Positions 46,005-58,285 of a stretch of 64,000 nucleotides of DNA are shown one piece after another. The notes beneath the pieces were generated by a model. The model searched no databases. It was not told where the DNA came from and worked only from the letters and a program-made list of their open reading frames with translations. Both the position numbers and the translations under genes were made by a program. Within the stretch, counting starts at the first letter, position 1, and each line of letters begins with the position of its first letter. This DNA is from Pohlia nutans. Lineage: Eukaryota > Streptophyta > Bryopsida > Bryales > Mniaceae. Location of the stretch: the NCBI GenBank assembly GCA_022496805.1, contig CM040091.1, positions 16,606,336 through 16,670,335 on the forward strand. The letters run 5' to 3'.

Positions 46005-48140
46005 AAAGAATAGTTTTAATTTTATTTTAGATCCTCTGAATTTTTTTAAAATATGGAAATTTTTGAATAAAATTCTAAATAGATTTGTTGTGAAGTACCA
46101 TTTGAAGCAAATAAATAATGAATGCATTCAAAGAATATGAACGATGGGACATAACATTCTCAAGTAATTGTTAAAAGTCACCTTTTGCTACAGGTCTCTA
46201 CTATCGATGGTAATTTGAAAAGAAACACTTGGATACCGACATTCATCGTAAACATTAGGATGTTGACATTCACTGTAAACATTAGGATGCTAATATTCAC
46301 TGCAAACACTCAAATGTTGGCATCCTTGTTAACATTCATTGTAAACATTAGGATATTGACGTCCTCTTTGACATTCTCTGTAAACACTAGGATGCTGACA
46401 TTCACAATAAACACTAGAATGTTGACATTCTCTATAAACACTAGAATGTTGACATTCTCTGCAAACACTAGGATGCTAACATTCACTATAAACACTAGAA
46501 TGTTGACATCCTCTTTGACATTCACTGTAAACATTTTGATTTTGTTATTCACTATGAACATTAGGCTCGACATTAGGAAGTTAACATTCACTATAAATAC
46601 TAAGATGCTAACATTCATTGTAAACATTAGGCTTGACATTCATTGTAAACACAAGGATGTTGATAGATAGACTTTGATTCTATTTTTGATCCTCTAACAG
46701 CTAAAGAAATATGGAATTTTTCAAATAGAATCTTACAAAGATTTGTTATAAAGTAGCATTTCAATGAAATAAATAATCAAAGAATATGAACAATGGAACA
46801 TAACATTCTTATGTAGTTGTAAAATGTCACTTTGAGTTACACATCTTGACTATAGATGGCAATCTTAAAACAAATACTAAGATGCTAATAGTCATTGTGA
46901 TAGTATTTTTCCAATAAATAAAGAATGAATATTTTCTTAAATAACAAATATTCCAATGATATGGTACTAAAGCTTGTAATCCTACATTTGGTCGTCTTAA
47001 GACTTATAGAGCATGTCCATCAAGATTTAAACAACTCATTTTGAGCTTGCATTCCTATAACGTGTGAAGGTTGGTGTATAGTAGCTAGCCCACCAATCTA
47101 CATGTAATATTGCTTTTGTGCTACATTTTGTATTATTTATTTAAAAACCGCCAAATCAAAAAATATTAGAAAGCTCACTGCCGAAGGTCCTTTATGAAAT
47201 TTAATTAAATATTCGACGTTCAATTGCCAAAACTGAAAAAGTAATAAGGTACTAGGATGTTGACATCGACTACTGACATGGATTGTAATACTAGGATGTT
47301 GACATCGACTACTGACATGGATTGTAATACTAGGATGTTGACATCAACTGTAATATCAGGATGCTGACGTGGATTGTAAATACTAGAATGCTGACATTGA
47401 CTGTAAATACTAGGATGCTAACATGGACTGTAAATACTAGAATGCTGACATCGACTGTAAATACTAGGATGCTCGCATTCAGCGTAAACACTATGATGTT
47501 GACATATATTGAAAACATTAGGATGCTGACACTCACTATAAATACCAAGATATTGGCATTCCCTAAAAATACGAGGATGTTGACATTCACTATAAATACT
47601 AGGATGCTAACATTCAGCGTAAACACTAGGATGTAAACATTCACTATAAACAACATGCATAATTATAACACTTCTATGTAGAATTTGTAACCTAAGAGTT
47701 TGCTCAAAATGAACAAAAACATGAATGAATGAGGTCTTAGAGAATAACTATGACTATTGTCACTATTGAACATGATGTGTTCAATGGGTGCTAGAGAATG
47801 TTATGGGAATATAAAGAAGTAAAGGTAAAAAGTAATATTCACAAAAAGAATTCAAAGTTTTATACCAAGTGCTTGTAAGTTATTAAGGGGTTAAGTATTT
47901 ACAGCAAGATTGCAAAATACTACACATATTAGAGAATACTTAAAAAACATGGAGACTAAAGTTCAAAATTGTAGCATTATAACCAATTTGAAAGTTACTA
48001 TCGAAAAAGGGTTTTGATACATAGAAAATGCCACAAAAGTCTATCTCTAAAAAGAAACATAAAAAATAAACCTTTTCATTAACATGGGTAGCAATGCCCT
48101 TGAAACGTGGCTAAACATACTCTATCTTTTAATGTTTACT
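46005..48140 (+). repeat. Duplicated minisatellite block, copy 2
   Basis: Order: 220-bp spacer segment (46,005-46,225), 27-bp minisatellite (46,226-46,668, about 16 units), spacer (46,672-47,251), minisatellite (47,252-47,654, about 15 units) and tail (47,655-48,140). The same order without the first segment occurs at 38,809-40,377. Blocks here hold about twice as many 27-bp units as copy 1. Confidence 0.8.
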
Positions 48141-48825
48141 TTTTAGTACAATTGTTTTGGGGAAAGGTAATTTTAATGTATCTTTCACCCTTTTCTATGA
48201 TTTTGAATTAAAAATATTAAATTTAACTTATATAAAACAAAATGGGGTTAGTTAAAGTCATGTACAATATAATCTTTGATATAATAGTAAAATTCTGGTT
48301 ACAAGTAAAAGAATTACAATAATATATAAAACATAATTTATATTTCAATATATATTGTACCAAAAGATGGTAATTGCATCTACAAACTCTTTATTCACAA
48401 TGGTCTCCAAATCACATTCAACTAAAATCATCATGATAGAAATGACACCAATAGCCAATTAGTTTGTTGTTTTTTGTTGGTAGAGTCACACGCACCTTAG
48501 AATGTTCTCCAGGTATAGGAAAAATGAACAGAATTATCCATATATTTATATAGTCATTCATAAAATTATTTACCATCAAGAACTTTCATCGAAACATTAG
48601 CAACTCCAATAAATTTTTGAGAGGGTTTTAACACTTTTTCACCCAATTTTTTTCTTTTAGTGTAAAGGTAGCTACTCTCAAAATGAAGAAAAATATTGGC
48701 AAAACATTTGCCCAATTTTTTTTGGATGTGTGTTCCACTTACATAAGGTTTTTTAACAGTTAATGGAGTCCACCCTTTTCAACAGTAGCATTGTAGAAGT
48801 TTTAACATTAAATACAATGTCTCAC
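48141..48825. other. AT-rich spacer, nothing recognised
   Basis: No open frames of note. Confidence 0.5.
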
Positions 48826-49096
48826 CCTCGGGGGGTGCACTTTACACTATGTTTGAGAATCATGTGCGTTCATGACCCCCTTTGAAAACCCCCTTGTATA
48901 CGAGGGATTATATGACTAAAACTTTTGTATACATATCTATTTCATCCTAAATATATGTGAATTTATGTATACGTCAATATTTTCTTCTCCAAATATGTCT
49001 ATTGTATGTATACGTAATACGGAAATATTCAAATTAATATCCCTCCTGTGCACTCACGTATACTCGTACATGTTTAGTACAGTGCACCCCCCGAGG
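48826..49096 (+). mobile_element. Short TIR element P, copy 2, with 6-bp duplication
   Basis: 271 bp. Ends CCTCGGGGGGTGCACT on both sides (inverted). The flanks TCTCAC (48,820-48,825) and TCTCAC (49,097-49,102) are identical, a 6-bp target-site duplication. Family unassigned. Confidence 0.7.
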
Positions 49097-49102
49097 TCTC
49101 AC

Positions 49103-50135
49103 CACCCAATCTTTAGCTAAAAATGATGTGGAGCTAGTTGCCCATGATTCTGAAATCTCCTACAGTGATGTGGATATAGTGGCCAAAATCTTGAGGTCAA
49201 TAGTAAAAGGGCTAAAGAAAAGAACTTTATGCAAGGTACATTTACAATATTTACATTTCCTAAGGTGCTTTTTTTTGCTTCTAGGTGTCTGAAGACGTTT
49301 TCAAAGGGGAATAACTTGAGCATGCTTTTTTCTATTTGGAAAGCCAAGCACAATTGCAATGCAGTTACTAAGGTTGGGTGTTGTTAGTGATTTAGGGCCA
49401 CCCCCAACTGTAGAGGAATCGGAGCTAAACTTAGTTGGACCGTATATGAGTTCATTTTCTAATACCGGTATACACTTCCACTTGTGAGAGAACCCTAGAA
49501 TATAATTCTATTAAACTCATGGGAATATGCAGGAGGAACTAAATGAAGACATTCATCCGAAACTCTGGGACACGAGAACTTATGTGTCTTTTCGTTGACA
49601 TCCATCTTTAGCATCCCCTTATTCTTCATTTTGCAAAGGAAACTCAGAGGAAATTGGCCCCTCTGGCTGGCTCCTACCAAATTTAAGGCCTTTTCAGTAC
49701 CTTCCCATTTCAGAAAATACCGCATCAGATACTCATACGGTTTAGTGAGAAGCCAAGTATGAATATACTGGAATACACTGATCCCATTTGGTTTCAAAGA
49801 TATTAGTCACTATAATAAGATACTCTCTCATACATAACATAATAACATAATAGAGCAGTTCACAATGTCTACCTCTTGGAATTGGATCAAATAAGCATCT
49901 TTTTAATGAGATCCAGTTTTCACTTTTTACAACATGTCGTACCATTGGCAGAAGGTGGTTCTCCTTTCCAAAGTTATGCCTGCAACTTCAGTTCTCCCAT
50001 TTTTGCAAGTCTCCATGGTAATTCAATTAGCATTGGGCAATGCGTTTGGAACAAAATTGGAGAGGAGAATGGAATAAGGTCCCTCTACTTTAAAGTGTTG
50101 TGTGGTGAAGGTGTTGTCAGACTCTACATTGAGGC
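49103..50135. other. Possible degraded gene fragments
   Basis: A 100-codon minus ORF (49,495-49,797) and a 76-bp plus-strand exon-like stretch ending at a GT (about 49,125-49,220) have coding-like composition. Neither resembles a family I know. They could be remnants of a captured or host gene. Confidence 0.2.
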
Positions 50136-50565
50136 TTAACCCTCAAACGTCAAGAGGGTCCTAGACAGGCAGCCCAAAGAAAATTAAAAAATACAATGAG
50201 ATTTCCGGCTCTACAGTGAGCTCTACAATTATGAATTCTAACATTATTATAAATAAAAAGTTAAAATTATAAAAATAAAAATAAAAATAAAAAACCTATT
50301 AAATAGCACCAACCAGCGCTGGTAGCTCTAGTATCCATCAAGATCTCAAGCTGCCGAAGTCCCTCTCCTCCCTCCCCACTAATTCTCTTTCCAATTTCCT
50401 TGGAATGTACAATTTACTAAAACAATTGTATTTTCTAAATTTAACCTCATTTTTTAATCATCTTTTCAAAGCATCAATCCATTTCAATTTTGGTTGAAAA
50501 AATCCACTTTTCTTGATTATTCTATCAAAACAAGCTCGTGGAACTTTTTGATGTTTAAGAGTTAA
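50136..50565 (+). mobile_element. TTAA MITE family E, copy E2
   Basis: 430 bp. It starts TTAACCCTCAAACGTCAAGA and ends TGATGTTTAAGAGTTAA. Collinear with E1 at 1,345; both contain CCCTCTCCTCCCTCCCCAC-like sequence. Confidence 0.7.
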
Positions 50566-50689
50566 AAATTCACTTCAAGCTGGAAAACATTGAATAATAA
50601 GGAAACAAAAAGTGAATTTTTTGGTCTCAATAGAGAAATTCGTAAAGTCTTGAAATCTCAGGCTTCTGGTACTGCGTCAATAAAGATTA

Positions 50690-50945
50690 TGGCTTATGGA
50701 ACATTAAAAGTAGGAGTGTCGGGCTCCAAAAATAAAAACCGGATGAGTTATATTTCCGGTAAGTAAAGTAGGGTGAGTGAGTTTGCTCCCGTCTCAAGGC
50801 GCGCCACCGAGTATGCCGCCGGGGCCCGCCCATTAATGCACCACAATGTTGAATAATAGTGGCCGCCAAGGTTTGAACCTCGGACCTCGTGGCCCCAAGA
50901 GCTTTAGGAACTTCCAATGTTAGCCCAACACACCTCTCTTGAGCT
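50690..50945 (-). repeat. tRNA-derived SINE-like sequence
   Basis: On the minus strand GTTGGGCTAACATTGGAAG (A-box-like) is followed about 40 bases later by GAGGTTCAAACC (B box, GGTTCRA). The GC-rich body after it differs from the surroundings. No clear tail or target duplication was seen. Confidence 0.45.
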
Positions 50946-52084
50946 TGTGAGAGGGACTTCTTGGATATTTAAATTATACGGGATACAAGATGCAATTGTG
51001 GACCACTGATCCCGTGAGTTTGCGAATTTCTCTAATAAGCATATGAGTATAATTCCTATTATTCGACCCTAAACATTTATTAAATTTGAAATAGGTTTTG
51101 ACAATTTTTGACATTAAAGATGAAGTATCATATTTATTTGTTATTTTTATTTTAAGGAATTAAACAAGCTTTCAAAAAATCTAATTTTCGTGACAATTTG
51201 AGTTATAGTAAAAATGCTACGTGGTCTTTGTTTTGGGTCCTCACTCGGACAATGTGTTTTGAGTTTCATTTTACTTTGAAATTTTACATGCATTTTCTTG
51301 ACCTAGGGCTCTATCCAAATCTAAAGTCCCTCGACCTTTCTTACAAAAGAAAACTTATATTATGGGACCAAAAGGCACATTTTACAACATGGGCAATCTT
51401 AAAAAAACAAAATTGCTCATCTATTTACACTATGATCTCACATATACCCAAAGTGTAGATCATAAGTATATCCCAAATTATTCCTAGATACTAATGTTAT
51501 AGGTAAGAATTTGTAGCATATAATTCTAAGTTATAGTCACACAATTGGATCATTTATTTTTGTCCCATTTATAAATTTCTATATCTTTTATAGTTTTAGA
51601 TATGAATGAGACATTTGAAAAGCTATGGTGTGTTTCTTTAACAATCCAATTTTGGATGCATATATGCAATGGGATTAAAGTCATTGTTTAAGTGTTTTAA
51701 TTCTAAACAAAAAATAACCAACGATAAACAATTAGGGACCAAACATGATTGGGATGCCAAAAGCCTTTTCGTCCCTTGGGGCTTGGAGTTGCAAGGGTAT
51801 GACCAATACTCTAATTTGGAGAAGTGAACCACTTCAATGTTAAAAAGCCATTAAAAAATTGAATGCTTGGAATACTTCTTTCTGAAATGAAAACAAAAGA
51901 AAATTTTAGCATTTTTCAATATTGATTTTAATTACATCAAACAAAAATTGATATGAAAAATAAGATGCTCATAAGTTACATTAATTTATTTATTTTAAAT
52001 CACAAATTTTGAAGACAATAGTCCTTATCAAAAAACACTTGTTTAAAGCTTCAAAACACTTTAGGGGTTAACAATCATTGTGTA
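50946..52084. other. Spacer, nothing recognised
   Basis: A lone TTAA-type end (CACTTTAGGGGTTAA) lies at about 52,056-52,070 without a partner. An 86-codon ORF (51,198-51,458) has no known motif. Confidence 0.4.
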
Positions 52085-52900
52085 TTAATCCTTTAGTGCC
52101 CAGGGTACTGTAGGTGGGAGCACTGGATTTCACAGTGGATTATTTCACTGTAATTGAGACTATCACAAATAGAATGGATTAAATTAGAAAGTAGCTGTGA
52201 AATTCTCTTATCAACTAAAGAACACACATTTTATCAAAATTTGAGAATCATCCAATTGTGGGATTGGAAGATTATAGTATGTATTTGAACTGTATAATGC
52301 ACGCTCAAAAATGAGATTTTGGGGGGTGTGTGACTTCAAAGTTAAATAGAATTCGGGTTAAATTTTCAAAAATGAAAGTAAAGAAGTTTCATCTATGCCC
52401 TATATCAACACCTCTCCGTTGCAATCTTTCATATCAAGAATAGACTCACACATAACCATTATGAATTTTATAAGTGAAAGAGATTTGTGGATATACGGTT
52501 TAAGACAAAATTTTATACAATGAAAATTGACATGAGTGGGTACATTAGTCAAGATCGGATTACACACACTAATGGAAGATGAAGAAGAGAACACAATCCA
52601 AAAAAAAACCAATTAAGTTAACAAACTTCCAAACACAAGAAATATTGCATAATACATGTGTTGTATTTGTAAGTCGTTACTGTATTTTCAAGTATTTGCA
52701 ATATTTTCGCGTTTTATTGATAGGTATTTTGATAGTTATACAATACAAAATTGAAAATTTCTTTTTTTGGTAGTTGTGTAATGTATGTGGGCAAATGTGA
52801 ACTTCAAAATTAAAGTTCCAATTCTTTGTGGATTCTCTGCTATTTGCATTTTGAACATTGCAGTGACCATAATGTGGTCAACTGGGCACTAGAGGGTTAA
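52085..52900 (+). mobile_element. TTAA MITE family I, copy I2
   Basis: 816 bp. It starts TTAATCCTTTAGTGCCCAG and ends with the inverse of TTAACCCTCTAGTGCCCAG. Collinear with I1 at 30,466. Confidence 0.85.
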
Positions 52901-53210
52901 CATTGTGCTTATTTGGAACTCAATGTTCATGAAAAAAAATTGGATTTGGTTTCATAAATCCATATGTACATGCAAGCGTTGATTCATTTTATTTTGATTG
53001 ATGGGATAAAAGTTATGAAAAGTTTGGTTTTGTATATAGTTGAAACACATCTTTACAAAAGAAAAATTTGAAGTCATTTCATGAACTTATTTCTTTATAA
53101 TTTCAAGTAAATAAGTAAAATGTGGAATATAGAATTCCTACCTCAACTAACATCTTCATCACAAGACTTTTAAGCACAAGTCAAACATATATTTGTATTG
53201 ACCCCACATT

Positions 53211-53213
<3 letters not shown>

Positions 53214-53265
<52 letters not shown>
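53214..53265. repeat. (TA)n microsatellite at a foldback edge
   Basis: About 25 TA units followed by a TTTA/ATTT tract, directly outside the left arm of the foldback element. Confidence 0.9.
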
Positions 53266-53268
<3 letters not shown>

Positions 53269-53302
53269 AAATTTATTTATTTATTTATTTATTTATATTT
53301 AT

Positions 53303-55577
53303 ATTTATAAACTTTTTATCACACCCCTACAACTCCTCCTATGTCCCTTGAAGAGATTTGAAGTTAAAATCACGCATACAATTACTATTTAAGGCAACCA
53401 CTACCAACGTAATTTTTAGCGACAAAAAATTGTTGGCAACCCCTTCACAGATTCTAAGCAACTCTGTGTCGCTAACATGGAACCAAATATTTGTCACTAT
53501 TACTCTGTTTCTCATAGTGTCACTTTCATAGTGTCACTTTTACTCATAGCGACTGCTTACTGATATAGAATCACTGGCATGCTATTCTTTTTGCCAGGCT
53601 ACATGTCTTTGTATCAGTCACATGTTTGTCAAATGAACATCCCTTAAAGTTGTTGTCTTGTCAAAAACTTATCACATGTATAAATTAAATAAAATTGAAC
53701 CTATCAAAAAAATACCTTGCACGCATGTAGCATATTTAGCATAACCATTGTTCACTACTATATAATATTATAGAGGGAATAAATTTTAGCATAACCATTG
53801 TTCACTAGAGTATTAGCCACACAATCAAATATCTAGCATAGCTAGTCATTGTATTATTCATGCCATCAATTACATAGCAAAGTCACTGCTTAGAATCTAC
53901 ATGATCCAAAATGTTGATGCATGAGCGAATGACATGTAACCTTTAGAAATTGACCTTTCACTCCATGTATAGTTTTCAATACTAATTATCACAACCTTTT
54001 CATATCGCACTAAATGATACCACATGATGTATTGACAAACAAATATATCAAAAATGACACAACTCACTTAGTAAAAGCACTTGGTAAATTCAAAAGACAA
54101 ATAAAATTTTCTACAACCTCTACTGACATGGCAAATACACTGCAAATCAAATATTGTCATACATGCCCCTCCAAAAACAAAGATCATTGTTTATTTTTAA
54201 AATTTATGTTTTAATGACTCACTCATAAAATAAACACTAAATCCAAAAATGCCACTTCGTTTAATTGCGAGTTCTCTAACTTTGTCTTATTAATTTTTTG
54301 AGGCATAAATTTTGTGGGTGTATTATTAATAAATCACACATATATTGAATTTGTGTAGGCCTATGAAATTTCATAAGGTGGCCCCTAAATTATCATTAGG
54401 GCCGTAATTTCTAATTTTGAATCCTTAATTTTCGATAAGACCTCCAAATAGAAAACCAAAATATAGGATTCTCTAAACTCTTTATCCAAAAGACCTTTGA
54501 AGTAGATGCGCCACATTGTAAACCTTCTCTTCATTTCAAAATTTAAATGTAGCGTGTCATTTTCTCGTTATCTCTGCAACACAAAGTTTGTAAGCCATAC
54601 ATGCCTCTCAAAAAAAGTCATGTGCAAATATGTGCACTTGCAATTGAAGGTGCATTTCCTTAAAACCTTTAGGACTTTGATATAATTGTCATTGTTAATT
54701 TTTTGAATATTCAAATAATTCAAATAAACATTTCTAATTATATATGTTTAATGTTACCCTAAACATAAAATGAATTCCAAAACTATCTGTTACATAAACC
54801 TCTAGTCGCAAGTCTTGTTGACGTGTCATCATGCCATTGGCCCTCAGTTCTTGAATTATTCACGATAATTAGTTATAAATGTCTACATCGTCTAATTTGT
54901 ATGAATGCAGTTGCAAAGCTTGCAATCGTAAAAGCCACACTCGCCATGCAGAGCAACGAACAAAGAACATCGATGATTCTCATTCATTCTAATAAAGGCC
55001 TGCTAAAAGGCAAAACTCATGGAGCGTCTCTCTGGCCTCAGCGCACTTCAACCGGAACTAGCTAGCCATCATCCTCCATGCCCATTCTCTGTGCATTTCG
55101 TTACTGGTCCTTCCCTTTGTTTCCTAAAATTTATTCCCTCTATATTATTATATAGTAGTGAACAATGGTTATGCTACATATCTGATTACATGCGTGCAAG
55201 GTATTTTTTTGATAGGTTTAAATTTTATTTATTTATACATGTGATAGGTTTTTTACAAGACAACATTTTTAAGGGATGTTCATTTGACAAACATGTGACT
55301 GACACAAAGCATGACAAGTAGCCTGTCAAAAATGATAGTGTGCCAGTGATTCCATAGTAAACAATGGCAATGTCAGATATTTGGTTGCATGTTGGCGACA
55401 AAAAGTTGTTGTCAGTTGCTTGGAAACAAGAGCTGCCAACAGCTTTTTGTCGTCAAGAACAAACGTTGGTAGTGATTGTCTTAAATAATAATTGTATGCG
55501 TGATTTTAATTTCAAATCTCTTCAAGAGACCTAGGAAGAGTCGTAGAGGTGTGATAAAAAGTTTATATATATGACTA
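53303..55577. mobile_element. Foldback element containing cyclin-upstream sequence
   Basis: The left arm 53,303-53,790 and right arm 55,135-55,577 are inverted copies (for example AACTTTTTATCACACC outside and CATAACCATTGTTCACTACT inside). The interior has an AT-rich part, a 465-bp segment (54,463-54,929) that recurs just outside the element at 55,608-56,075, and a 170-bp copy of cyclin-D upstream sequence. No transposase is visible. It resembles gene-fragment-carrying foldback or Mutator-like elements, but the family is unproven. Confidence 0.65.
54930..55098 (+). repeat. Diverged copy of the cyclin D upstream region
   Basis: It aligns with the inverse of 60,267-60,442 over its whole length, including GATTCTCATTCATTCTAAT and GGAGCGTCTCTCTGGCCTC, at roughly 80 percent identity by eye. 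The source lies about 380-555 bases upstream of the cyclin ATG, so no cyclin coding sequence was taken. Confidence 0.8.
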
Positions 55578-55607
55578 CATGAATGATACAATGACTGGCT
55601 ATGCTAA

Positions 55608-56075
55608 AATATAGGCTTCTCTAAAATCTTCCTCCAAAAGACCTTTGAAGTAGATGCCCTACATTGTAGACCTTCTCTTCATTTCAAAATTTGAATCTAG
55701 CGTGTCATTTTCTCGTTATCTATGCAACACAAAGTTTATAAGCCAAACATGCCTCTAAAAAAAAGTCATGTGCAAATATGTGCACTTGCATTTGTAAGTG
55801 CATTTCCTTAAAACCTTTAGGACTTCGATATTATTGTCATTGTTAATTTTTTGAATATTCAAATAATTCAAATAAGCTTTTCTAATTATACATCAATTAT
55901 AATTATAAACATAAAATGAATTCCAAAACAATCTATTACATAAACCTCTAGTCGCAGAGTCTCGCTGACGTGTCATCATGCCATTGGCCCTCAGTTCTTG
56001 AATTACTCAAGATAATTAGTTATAAATGTCTACATCGTCTAAGTTGGATGAATGCAGCTGCATAGCCTGCAATTA
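55608..56075 (+). repeat. Direct repeat of 54,463-54,929
   Basis: Shares CCAAAAGACCTTTGAAGTAG and CATCATGCCATTGGCCCTCA in the same order. The two copies flank the cyclin-derived segment plus the right arm. Confidence 0.8.
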
Positions 56076-57629
56076 TGAAAAGTCTATTTCTATTGTTGGA
56101 TGGAATGTTTATAACAATTTGTACTTGGATGAAACATTTTCATAACTCTTATGTGTTTGAATGAAAAGTATCATAACCATGTTGTCTTCGTTTCATAATT
56201 TTTACAACTGACATGTTCTTGAGGCCGGTCGGGAGTAAGGGCTAAAAGTGATTACGCATTAGGGTTATAAAAATGTGGATAGAGACTTTGGTGCACCGTT
56301 GAAAAAAACAGTACCACAATTGGAGGGGGGATTTGGGGGTGTGGGGTGGGGGCGATAGCAACCAAAGGTTTATGCCCTATAACTATCAGGAGGAGCCAAT
56401 TACTGGTGCGGGATTCGTCACTACCGCGGCCCCTGCCAATCACCGGGCTCCTCTCTACGATTATATATTTCACAAACACCAATACAAATTTTCTATATTA
56501 TATCAAATCTCATAAATGAATATCAAATAGATCTTATTTTTCAAAAACAAAATCTAAAAACCAAAAAAAATAGATTTGATCAATTCATGTTTTTTTAATG
56601 AATAAAAGTATGGAAAATATAAGTATATATTCACCAATAACCTCATTCAATTGATCCTCTATAGGAATGAGTCAAACAATAACACATAAGGTACAACAGG
56701 TTATCAAATATAGAATTGTTATGTTTGATAATAACACATGAAATACAACACTTTAAAAAATACAAAATTGTTATGTTTGACAAACCCAGAGTAATATTTG
56801 TAAATTCAAAACTCAAAAATGAATAGACCCGTATAATTCCTAATAGAGGTAGGTTCTTGTAGGTTAGTCTTTTGGTTGGTCTTATCACGTGTTAAAACTT
56901 AAAAAGTGTTATTTTGCCGGCCTAGCGCAGCCTTTTGCAAGCCTGGTTTCTTCTAGCAATGAAATTCACCATTTGACTAAAAAAAAATCAAAAATCAAAA
57001 ATCAAAAATGAATATTAGATAGTAAGGTAGACATACCGCCATTACCATCCATTTAACAATCACATACCAGTACATTTGAGTTCTCAAAATGTAGGCCACC
57101 AGTACATGAGGGCGGAATTGAGTGCTGGATGCGCTAATGATAATAAGAAGGGGGAATGAATGGATGGATGACACGAGGATGAATGTGAGATCTGTCAACG
57201 ACCGTAGATGCGGTGTGGATGGATACGTCCCAGGATACGGTACAAGAATCCCATTGAGTAGAGAAATCTCAGTGCACTGTGCCATGTATACAGCGGGGGG
57301 GGCAATTCCTAAGCAATTCCAGGCCCCTTTCTGGTCCACCCTTCCCTGTAATGAGTACCTTACTGGCGTGCTGTCTATTCTGGTAGGGTTTTTGCATTTC
57401 GGACACTGGAACTAAGAACCCCCATGATCGTGTAACGTGAGCTTCGGTTTCCGTTCCCACTGTTCCCTTGTATTTCCATTTTTTTAACCCACCTTTTGCT
57501 ATCCCTGGTACAAGACTCAGTCCTCTCTTATAAATTACAATTAACTCGTTTAAGTAAATTGTCAGAGCTTCAATACTGCATGCAGAAAACAGGGGTCAAG
57601 GGTAAAACTATGTACATTCAAGGGATGAA
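56076..57629. other. Spacer, no gene recognised
   Basis: A GC-richer patch at 56,320-56,460 and the part 57,120-57,480 are unlike the AT-rich surroundings but hold only short frames without known motifs. Confidence 0.4.
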
Positions 57630-57905
57630 AAAAGGACAAACATACAGCGGCTCTGGATGAGGGTTTTAGGATTTTGGACGAATGCTCAACATGGTGGTAA
57701 CGGAAGAGATTGGGATGAAAAATGACACATACAAAGGCTTTTGGATGAGGGTTTAAGGGTTTTGGATGTTAATGAAGGACAATTTCGAATTGTTTTGATT
57801 TAGATACACAGATCGTAGAGAAGGGTTGAGATGAAAATAGACAGAAATGCAACGGTTTTGGATGAGGGTTTAAGGGTTTTGGATGACAAGAGTGGTAATA
57901 AATAA
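57630..57905 (+). repeat. Three degenerate units of about 100 bp
   Basis: GGATGAGGGTTTAAGGGTTTTGG occurs three times in slightly different forms (about 57,653, 57,743 and 57,858), each preceded by a GAAAA...GACA...ACA stretch. Confidence 0.6.
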
Positions 57906-58285
57906 TAGTTTCGAATTTTTTTGGATTATTTTGATGGTAGAAACAGATGTGGTTTGCATCACACTGCTAAAGAATGCTCACATATCGGAGTCGAAATGAC
58001 TAACAAGACTAGACTCACATTGGAAGTCAGTCGTCTACGCATATCATATGGGCACTCCTGTAGTGACAAAATCGTTCCCTAGAGTTGCTTGTCGATTGAT
58101 CCGGATAAATTAGGGTTGTTCAGCCTGTAGAACTTACTTCGATGGGAGAAAGAGAGAACTCGACTAATGCTGTATAAGATTAGAAAGCTACATAATAAAC
58201 AAAACAGCTTCGTGTTGTCTTACAAGATCTATACTGGGTCACGGCCTCAGTATGAACCGAGAGAGACGATGCTTCTACTTCTTCT

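Noticed and set aside
46226..47654. CRISPR-like array
   Set aside because: Repeats are contiguous 27-bp units without unique spacers, and the DNA is plant nuclear.
46185..47656. Open frames of 91-161 codons on both strands in the minisatellites
   Set aside because: They follow from a 27-bp unit without stops; open equally on both strands and not framed by promoter or conserved protein features.
57630..57905. Interstitial telomere repeat
   Set aside because: GGGTTTAAGGG occurs only once per 100-bp unit; it is not a run of TTTAGGG heptamers.
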